From assembly GCF_028282265.1 (NCBI RefSeq), contig NZ_JANQIH010000189.1, positions 1 to 35,373 on the forward strand: a stretch of DNA of 35,373 nucleotides, written 5' to 3'. A model generated the notes under the pieces. The model was not told where the DNA came from and did not search any database. It worked only from the letters and a program-made list of their open reading frames with translations. Positions 29,376-35,373 of the stretch are shown one piece after another. The first letter of the stretch is position 1, and the number at the start of each line of letters is the position of its first letter. The position numbers and the translations under genes were made by a program. The DNA is from Allomuricauda sp. (GTDB taxonomy: Bacteria; Bacteroidota; Bacteroidia; Flavobacteriales; Flavobacteriaceae).

Positions 29376-29774
29376 ATGCTTACAGATCCAATTTCAGATT
29401 ATCTGACCAGAATTAGAAATGCCAGCAAGGCAGGTCACAGGGTAGTGAACATTCCAGCTTCCAATTTGAAGAAGCAGATGACCAAGATCCTTTTTGACCA
29501 AGGGTACATATTGAGCTACAAGTTTGAGGAGGATAAGGTTCAAGGGAACATTAAAATCGCTTTGAAATACGATAAGTTTACCAAAGAGCCCATCATCAAA
29601 AAAATTCAAAGAGTAAGTAAGCCAGGTCTTCGTAAGTATACGGGTTCAGGTGAATTGCCAAGAGTATTGAACGGATTGGGAATTGCGATAGTTTCAACTT
29701 CCCATGGTGTTATGACTAGTAAACAAGCCAAGCAAGAAAACGTTGGCGGCGAAGTATTGTGCTACGTTTATTAA
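29376..29774 (+). CDS. rpsH: 30S ribosomal protein S8
   Basis: 132 aa; MLTDPISDYLTRIRNA, STSHGVMTSKQAKQENVGGEVLCYVY. Confidence 0.99.
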   Translation: MLTDPISDYLTRIRNASKAGHRVVNIPASNLKKQMTKILFDQGYILSYKFEEDKVQGNIKIALKYDKFTKEPIIKKIQRVSKPGLRKYTGSGELPRVLNGLGIAIVSTSHGVMTSKQAKQENVGGEVLCYVY

Positions 29775-29793
29775 TTGAAAAAAGTAAAGAGAA

Positions 29794-30336
29794 ATGTCAA
29801 GAATAGGTAACAGTCCGGTAGCAATTACAGAAGGAGTTACTGTAGAGGTGAACGACAACACCATCACAGTGAAAGGAAAGCTTGGGGAATTGACCCAAGA
29901 CTTTTCAGGAGTTGAGATTGAGGTTGAGGAAGGTAATGTGATTGTTAAACGACCTTCAGATTCCAAAGAGCTTAAAGCAAAGCATGGTCTGTACCGTGCC
30001 CTGATTGCTAATATGATTGACGGAGTTTCTAAAGGATGGACCAAGGAATTGGAATTGGTTGGGGTTGGATACCGAGCCAGTAACCAAGGACAGAAATTGG
30101 ACTTGGCTTTGGGATTCTCTCACAATATTGTAATGGACATTGCTCCCGAAATCAAAATTGAGACGGTTTCCGAAAAAGGAAAGAACCCTATCGTGAAGTT
30201 GACATCGCACGATAAGCAGTTGGTCGGACAGGTTGCGGCAAAGATTCGCTCTTTCCGTAAACCAGAGCCTTACAAAGGAAAAGGTATCAAGTTCGTAGGA
30301 GAGCAATTAAGAAGAAAAGCAGGTAAATCAGCGTAA
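29794..30336 (+). CDS. rplF: 50S ribosomal protein L6
   Basis: 180 aa; [36 protein letters not shown]. Confidence 0.99.
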   Translation: MSRIGNSPVAITEGVTVEVNDNTITVKGKLGELTQDFSGVEIEVEEGNVIVKRPSDSKELKAKHGLYRALIANMIDGVSKGWTKELELVGVGYRASNQGQKLDLALGFSHNIVMDIAPEIKIETVSEKGKNPIVKLTSHDKQLVGQVAAKIRSFRKPEPYKGKGIKFVGEQLRRKAGKSA

Positions 30337-30347
30337 TAAGCCGTACC

Positions 30348-30701
30348 ATGAAATTATCTAAGACTGACAGAAAGTTACGAATACGTAGAAGGATACGTAA
30401 GATTTCCTTCGGAACTGAAGCAAGACCAAGATTGTCTATTTTCCGAAGCAACAAAGAAATCTACGCCCAATTGATAGATGACAATAAAGGCGTTACATTG
30501 GCCTCTGCATCTTCAAGGGATAAAGAAATTGAAGCCAAAGGCACAAAAACCGAGGTTGCCGCTTTGGTTGGAAAAGCAATTGCTGAAAAAGCTCAAAAAT
30601 TAGGTGTTGAAACCGTAGCTTTTGACAGAGGCGGAAACCTTTATCACGGAAGAGTAAAATCATTGGCTGAGGGAGCTAGGGAAGCTGGACTAAAATTTTA
30701 A
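30348..30701 (+). CDS. rplR: 50S ribosomal protein L18
   Basis: 117 aa; [44 protein letters not shown]. Confidence 0.99.
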   Translation: MKLSKTDRKLRIRRRIRKISFGTEARPRLSIFRSNKEIYAQLIDDNKGVTLASASSRDKEIEAKGTKTEVAALVGKAIAEKAQKLGVETVAFDRGGNLYHGRVKSLAEGAREAGLKF

Positions 30702-30708
30702 TAAGACT

Positions 30709-31233
30709 ATGTACCAAAAGTATAAGAACGTAGAGATAGTTAAGCCAGGAGGACTTGAGTTGAAAGACCGTTTGGTTGGTGTACAAAGAGTTACCAAAGT
30801 GACCAAGGGTGGTCGTGCTTTCGGTTTTTCAGCCATCGTTGTTGTGGGTGATGAAAACGGGGTTGTAGGACATGGTCTTGGGAAATCCAAAGAAGTGGCC
30901 ACAGCTATTGCAAAAGCCATTGAGGATGCCAAAAAGAACTTGGTTCGCATTCCTTTGAACAAGGGAACACTGCCACACCAACAAAAAGGAAAATACGGTG
31001 GTGCTAGGGTATATATCCAACCAGCATCACAGGGTACTGGGGTTATCGCCGGAGGTGCCGTTCGTGCAGTATTGGAAGCCGTTGGGGTACACGACGTATT
31101 GTCAAAATCACAAGGTTCTTCCAACCCTCACAACGTAGTAAAGGCCACGTTTGATGCACTTCTTCAGTTGAGGGGTGCCCAAACTATCGCTAATCAGAGA
31201 GGTATTTCTTTGGAAAAAGTCTTTAAAGGATAA
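30709..31233 (+). CDS. rpsE: 30S ribosomal protein S5
   Basis: 174 aa; [39 protein letters not shown]. Confidence 0.99.
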   Translation: MYQKYKNVEIVKPGGLELKDRLVGVQRVTKVTKGGRAFGFSAIVVVGDENGVVGHGLGKSKEVATAIAKAIEDAKKNLVRIPLNKGTLPHQQKGKYGGARVYIQPASQGTGVIAGGAVRAVLEAVGVHDVLSKSQGSSNPHNVVKATFDALLQLRGAQTIANQRGISLEKVFKG

Positions 31234-31331
31234 CATAGTAGTTGATAGTCGACAGAAATCAGAAAATAACGATTGAGTTTCAACAAAATAGGATACTGAT
31301 AACTGAGAACTAACAACTGAAAACTGATAAA
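31234..31331 (+). repeat. degenerate (A)ACTGATAACTGA-type short-repeat spacer in the rpsE-rpmD gap
   Basis: ATACTGATAACTGAGAACTAACAACTGAAAACTGATAAA. Confidence 0.55.
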
Positions 31332-31511
31332 ATGGCAAAGATTAAAGTTAAGCAGATACGAAGCAGCATCAAGCGTCCACAGAATCAGAAAAGAACACTT
31401 GAGGCATTGGGACTTCGAAAAATAGGCCAGGTAGTTGAGCATGAAGACACGCCCAATATCCTTGGAATGATCAATAAGGTAAAACACTTGGTTTCCACTG
31501 AGGAAGCTTAA
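31332..31511 (+). CDS. rpmD: 50S ribosomal protein L30
   Basis: Manual translation MAKIKVKQIRSSIKRPQNQKRTLEALGLRKIGQVVEHEDTPNILGMINKVKHLVSTEEA (59 aa); missed by the ORF track cutoff. Confidence 0.98.
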   Translation: MAKIKVKQIRSSIKRPQNQKRTLEALGLRKIGQVVEHEDTPNILGMINKVKHLVSTEEA

Positions 31512-31523
31512 AAATATATTGTA

Positions 31524-31976
31524 ATGGAATTACATAATCTTAAACCGGCAGAAGGCGCTGTACATAAAGAGGGAAAACGTGTAGGAAGAGGAGAAGGCTC
31601 TGGAAAAGGAGGTACTTCCACACGAGGACACAAAGGTGCCAAGTCAAGATCCGGATACTCCAAGAAAATTGGTTTCGAAGGTGGACAAATGCCCTTGCAA
31701 AGACGTGTGCCCAAGTTTGGTTTTAAGAACATCAACAGAAAAGAGTACCAAGGTGTTAATTTGAGCAAGCTTCAAGAGTTGGTTGACAAAGGAGCTGTTA
31801 AGAAAGAGGTGACCCTTGAAACTTTGGTTGAAAATCGTTTGGCACACAAAAACGACTTGGTAAAAATATTGGGTAATGGTGAGCTTAAAGCTCCTCTAAA
31901 AGTATCCGTACATAAATTTACTGCTTCTGCAAAAGCGGCAATAGAAGCTGCAGGAGGTGAGGCAATAAGTTTATAA
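31524..31976 (+). CDS. rplO: 50S ribosomal protein L15
   Basis: 150 aa; [27 protein letters not shown]. Confidence 0.99.
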   Translation: MELHNLKPAEGAVHKEGKRVGRGEGSGKGGTSTRGHKGAKSRSGYSKKIGFEGGQMPLQRRVPKFGFKNINRKEYQGVNLSKLQELVDKGAVKKEVTLETLVENRLAHKNDLVKILGNGELKAPLKVSVHKFTASAKAAIEAAGGEAISL

Positions 31977-31985
31977 GAAAGTAGT

Positions 31986-33329
31986 ATGAAGAAATTTGTT
32001 GAGACCATATCGAATATTTGGAAGATAGAAGAGCTAAGGCAACGAATCATCGTTACTTTGGGTCTTCTCTTGGTATACCGTTTCGGTGCCCAAGTAGTTC
32101 TTCCAGGTATTGATACAGCCCAATTGGCTGAGCTATCATCAAATACCGAGCAGGGTATTTTGGGTATTCTGAACGCGTTCACAGGAGGGGCTTTTGCCAA
32201 CGCTTCTGTTTTTGCATTGGGAATTATGCCATACATCTCCGCTTCCATTGTGGTTCAATTGATGGGTATTGCCATTCCGTATCTTCAAAAATTACAGAAG
32301 GAAGGAGAAAGTGGTAGAAAGACCATCAATCAAATCACCCGATGGTTGACCATAGGTATCTGTATTGTTCAAGCACCAGCCTATCTTTACGGTTTGAGTG
32401 CTTTGGGCGTACCGGAAAGTGCCTTTATTTTGGGCAAGGGTCTTGATTTCATCATTCCCTCAGTAATCATTTTGGTTACTGGAACCATTTTCGCCATGTG
32501 GTTGGGTGAGAAAATAACCGACAAAGGTATCGGAAACGGAATCTCTTTGTTGATTATGATCGGTATTATTGCCACCATGCCCCAATCCTTTGTTCAGGAG
32601 TTTATTTCAAGAACCACGAACAACACAGGAGGCATCATGTTTATGTTGATTGAGGTGATTATCTGGTTCTTGGTGATTTTGGCCAGTGTTCTTTTGGTAA
32701 TGGCTATTCGTCAGGTACCTGTTCAATATGCACGAAGAACAGCATCAGGAGGATATGAAAAGAATATGATGGGTACACGGCAGTACATTCCCTTAAAGTT
32801 GAATGCTTCTGGGGTAATGCCAATCATTTTTGCCCAAGCAATCATGTTCGCTCCAAATTTGATTGGTAGAACATTCAATAATACAGCTGTGGGGCAATGG
32901 ATGGAAGTACAGTTTGCTGATATCTTCGGATTGGCCTACAACATTTTGTTCGGTGTTTTGATCATCATCTTTACCTATTTCTATACAGCGATTACGGTTC
33001 CGACCAACAAAATGGCTGATGATTTAAAACGAAGTGGAGGTTTCATACCGGGAATCCGTCCAGGTAAGGAAACCGGAGATTATTTAGATAAAATTATGTC
33101 GTTGATAACCTTCCCAGGGTCTGTCTTCTTGGCACTGTTGGCGGTATTGCCCGCAGTAGTAGTTAAGTTGATGGACGTACAGGCAGGTTGGGCCCTTTTC
33201 TACGGTGGTACATCACTGTTGATTATGGTAGGTGTGGCTATTGATACGGTACAACAAGTAAATTCATATCTGTTGAACAGACATTATGATGGTCTTATGA
33301 AAACAGGTAAAAATAGAAAAGTAGCATAA
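31986..33329 (+). CDS. secY: preprotein translocase subunit SecY
   Basis: 447 aa, polytopic; FALGIMPYISASIVVQL, PVQYARRTASGG, LPLKLN-like IPLKLNASGVMPIIFA. Confidence 0.99.
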   Translation: MKKFVETISNIWKIEELRQRIIVTLGLLLVYRFGAQVVLPGIDTAQLAELSSNTEQGILGILNAFTGGAFANASVFALGIMPYISASIVVQLMGIAIPYLQKLQKEGESGRKTINQITRWLTIGICIVQAPAYLYGLSALGVPESAFILGKGLDFIIPSVIILVTGTIFAMWLGEKITDKGIGNGISLLIMIGIIATMPQSFVQEFISRTTNNTGGIMFMLIEVIIWFLVILASVLLVMAIRQVPVQYARRTASGGYEKNMMGTRQYIPLKLNASGVMPIIFAQAIMFAPNLIGRTFNNTAVGQWMEVQFADIFGLAYNILFGVLIIIFTYFYTAITVPTNKMADDLKRSGGFIPGIRPGKETGDYLDKIMSLITFPGSVFLALLAVLPAVVVKLMDVQAGWALFYGGTSLLIMVGVAIDTVQQVNSYLLNRHYDGLMKTGKNRKVA

Positions 33330-33434
33330 AATTAGAAGTTAGAAGCAAGAGGTTAGAAGTTAGATGGGCTAAATTGACAGAGTACTGAGAAGGGAACAAC
33401 TGATAACTTATAACTGAAAACTAATAACTAAAAT
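33330..33434 (+). repeat. degenerate short-repeat spacer in the secY-infA gap
   Basis: AGAAGTTAGAAGCAAGAGGTTAGAAGTTAG and AACAACTGATAACTTATAACTGAAAACTAATAACTAAAA. Confidence 0.6.
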
Positions 33435-33650
33435 ATGGCGAAACAAGCGGCAATAGAACAAGACGGAACCATCATCGAAGCATTGTCAAATGCGATGTTT
33501 CGTGTGGAATTGGAAAATGGACACGTGGTAACAGCCCACATCTCTGGAAAGATGCGTATGCACTACATTAAGTTACTTCCAGGGGATAAAGTGAAGCTGG
33601 AGATGAGTCCATATGATTTAACAAAAGCAAGAATTACTTACAGATACTAA
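33435..33650 (+). CDS. infA: translation initiation factor IF-1
   Basis: 71 aa; [41 protein letters not shown]. Confidence 0.99.
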   Translation: MAKQAAIEQDGTIIEALSNAMFRVELENGHVVTAHISGKMRMHYIKLLPGDKVKLEMSPYDLTKARITYRY

Positions 33651-33653
33651 AAG

Positions 33654-33770
33654 ATGAAAGTAAGAGCATCCATAAAAAAGAGAAGCGCCGAATGCAAAAT
33701 AGTTCGCAGGAAGGGCAGATTGTATGTGATCAACAAGAAGAATCCTAGATTTAAACAAAGACAAGGGTAA
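33654..33770 (+). CDS. rpmJ: 50S ribosomal protein L36
   Basis: Manual translation [38 protein letters not shown] (38 aa); missed by the ORF track. Confidence 0.98.
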   Translation: MKVRASIKKRSAECKIVRRKGRLYVINKKNPRFKQRQG

Positions 33771-33772
33771 TT

Positions 33773-34147
33773 ATGGCAAGAATTGCAGGTGTAGACATAC
33801 CAAAACACAAGCGTGGCGTTATTTCGCTTACCTATATCTACGGAGTTGGTAAAAGTAGGGCCAAAGAAATTTTGGAAACAGCCAAGGTAAGTGAAGATAC
33901 CAAGGTTTCCGATTGGAACGATGATGAAATCGGTCGAATCAGGGAAGCAGTATCCAGTTTTACCATTGAGGGGGAGCTTCGGTCAGAGACCCAATTGAAC
34001 ATCAAGCGATTGATGGACATCGGGTGCTACCGAGGAATTCGTCACAGATCAGGATTACCGCTTAGAGGTCAGCGTACCAAGAACAACTCTAGGACAAGAA
34101 AAGGAAAGCGTAAAACGGTTGCCAACAAAAAGAAAGCAACTAAATAA
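33773..34147 (+). CDS. rpsM: 30S ribosomal protein S13
   Basis: 124 aa; [26 protein letters not shown]. Confidence 0.99.
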   Translation: MARIAGVDIPKHKRGVISLTYIYGVGKSRAKEILETAKVSEDTKVSDWNDDEIGRIREAVSSFTIEGELRSETQLNIKRLMDIGCYRGIRHRSGLPLRGQRTKNNSRTRKGKRKTVANKKKATK

Positions 34148-34158
34148 TAGATAGGTAT

Positions 34159-34551
34159 ATGGCAAAGGCAAATACTAAGTCGACAAAAAAGCGTAAAGTA
34201 GTTGTAGAATCTACTGGTGAAGCGCACGTAGTTGCTTCTTTCAACAATATCATCATCTCCTTGACCAACAAAAAAGGGGATGTGATTTCTTGGTCTTCAG
34301 CCGGTAAAATGGGTTTTAGGGGATCTAAGAAGAACACTCCTTACGCCGCCCAAGTTGCTGCAGAAGATTGCGCCAAGGTTGCTCATGAAGCAGGTCTTCG
34401 CAAAGTAAAGGTTTTTGTAAAAGGACCAGGCAACGGTAGGGAATCCGCAATTAGAACCATCCATAATTCGGGTATCGAGGTAACTGAAATTGTTGATGTT
34501 ACCCCAATGCCGCACAACGGATGTCGACCTCCAAAAAGAAGAAGAGTTTAA
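34159..34551 (+). CDS. rpsK: 30S ribosomal protein S11
   Basis: 130 aa; C-terminal [16 protein letters not shown]. Confidence 0.99.
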   Translation: MAKANTKSTKKRKVVVESTGEAHVVASFNNIIISLTNKKGDVISWSSAGKMGFRGSKKNTPYAAQVAAEDCAKVAHEAGLRKVKVFVKGPGNGRESAIRTIHNSGIEVTEIVDVTPMPHNGCRPPKRRRV

Positions 34552-34565
34552 TTTTTAATCATAAT

Positions 34566-34638
34566 GGCCCAAAAGGGTCTTCACGAAAGTGCATTGAAGA
34601 TTATCGAAGGATAAGCCTTAATTCATAATCGCACTTTC
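34566..34638 (+). promoter_or_regulatory. structured element upstream of rpsD, candidate S4-responsive leader
   Basis: GGCCC-AAAA-GGGTC hairpin (34566-34579) and nested helices GAAAGTGC/GCACTTTC, GATTAT/ATAATC, AAGG/CCTT (34585-34638). Confidence 0.6.
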
Positions 34639-34651
34639 AAAAACAGAGAAG

Positions 34652-35257
34652 ATGGCAAGATACACAGGACCAAAATCAAAAATCGCTAGAAAGTTTGGAG
34701 AAGCGATTTTCGGGGACGATAAGTCTTTCGAGAAAAAAAATTACCCTCCAGGACAACACGGTAATAACAGACGCCGTGGAAAAAAATCAGAATACGCTAT
34801 TCAGTTGATGGAAAAGCAAAAAGCGAAGTACACCTACGGTATTCTGGAAAGACAATTTAGAAACCTATTTACCGAAGCCAAAAGACGTGACGGTGTTACT
34901 GGTGAGGTTTTGCTACAACTATGTGAGTCCCGTTTGGACAATGTAGTGTACAGAATGGGAATCTCTCCTTCAAGACGAGGAGCGCGACAATTGGTTTCGC
35001 ACAGACACATTACCGTTAATGGTAGCGTAGTTAACATACCTTCCTATTCCTTGAGACCAGGGGATGTGGTAGGTGTTCGTGAAAAATCTAAATCCGTTCA
35101 ATCCATTCAAGATTCCTTGGCTGCCAATAGCAGTGTTTACGAATGGATTACCTGGAATTCGGAAAAGAAGGAAGGTACGTTTGTTACCACTCCTGAAAGA
35201 ATTCAAATTCCAGAGAACATCAAGGAACAATTAATCGTCGAGTTATACTCAAAATAA
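34652..35257 (+). CDS. rpsD: 30S ribosomal protein S4
   Basis: 201 aa; [44 protein letters not shown]. Confidence 0.99.
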   Translation: MARYTGPKSKIARKFGEAIFGDDKSFEKKNYPPGQHGNNRRRGKKSEYAIQLMEKQKAKYTYGILERQFRNLFTEAKRRDGVTGEVLLQLCESRLDNVVYRMGISPSRRGARQLVSHRHITVNGSVVNIPSYSLRPGDVVGVREKSKSVQSIQDSLAANSSVYEWITWNSEKKEGTFVTTPERIQIPENIKEQLIVELYSK

Positions 35258-35275
35258 ATCAACATTAGTCCAAAT

Positions 35276-35373
35276 ATGGCATTACTTAATTTTCAGAAGC
35301 CCGATAAAGTTATAATGATCGATTCAACAGATTTCGAAGGGAAATTTGAATTTCGCCCTTTGGAGCCTGGTTA
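35276..35373 (+). CDS. rpoA: DNA-directed RNA polymerase subunit alpha (partial, runs off the window)
   Basis: [33 protein letters not shown]; position after rpsD. Confidence 0.97.
   Translation, partial: MALLNFQKPDKVIMIDSTDFEGKFEFRPLEPG

Noticed and set aside
33654-33770. L36 without the usual zinc ligands (SAEC..., N, F in place of Cys/His)
   Set aside because: Zinc-ligand loss in L36, and the long zinc-free S14, are to my knowledge ordinary in this phylum, so not reported as novel.
19559-35373. Absence of tuf between fusA and rpsJ and fusion of str with S10/spc/alpha operons
   Set aside because: Typical gene order for Bacteroidota as far as I know; not unusual.
1-35373. CRISPR arrays, tRNAs, rRNAs, transposases, phage genes, known defence systems
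   Set aside because: Looked for regularly spaced repeats and recognisable protein families; none seen.

Overview
The window is a chromosomal segment of a Bacteroidota genome, most likely Flavobacteriaceae (inferred from protein families, TAnnTTTG-type promoters and SusC/SusD genes). (1) Positions 1-2700: accessory segment with three minus-strand single-gene units separated by hairpin-rich noncoding elements. The ends of the two complete units are inverted copies of each other, a geometry like integron gene cassettes. (2) 2708-11181: radC, a polysaccharide-deacetylase-like gene, a YjjG-type HAD nucleotidase, a lipoprotein/DUF5723-like/hypothetical trio, rarA, a rhomboid protease and rlmB. (3) 11260-11650: two short tandem RiPP precursor-like peptides with lanthipeptide-type leaders (one absent from the ORF track), followed by two tandem intrinsic terminators and with no modification enzyme in the window. 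(4) 12217-19109: a secreted hypothetical protein, a bidirectional terminator and a SusC/SusD/lipoprotein operon. (5) 19559-35373: a fused str-S10-spc-alpha ribosomal operon (rpsL to partial rpoA), including rpmD and rpmJ, which the ORF track missed. The best candidates for undescribed biology are the cassette-like array, the orphan RiPP pair, a structured attenuator-like leader before rplC, and a long structured element before rpsD (candidate S4 autoregulatory leader). No CRISPR array, tRNA, rRNA or transposase was found.
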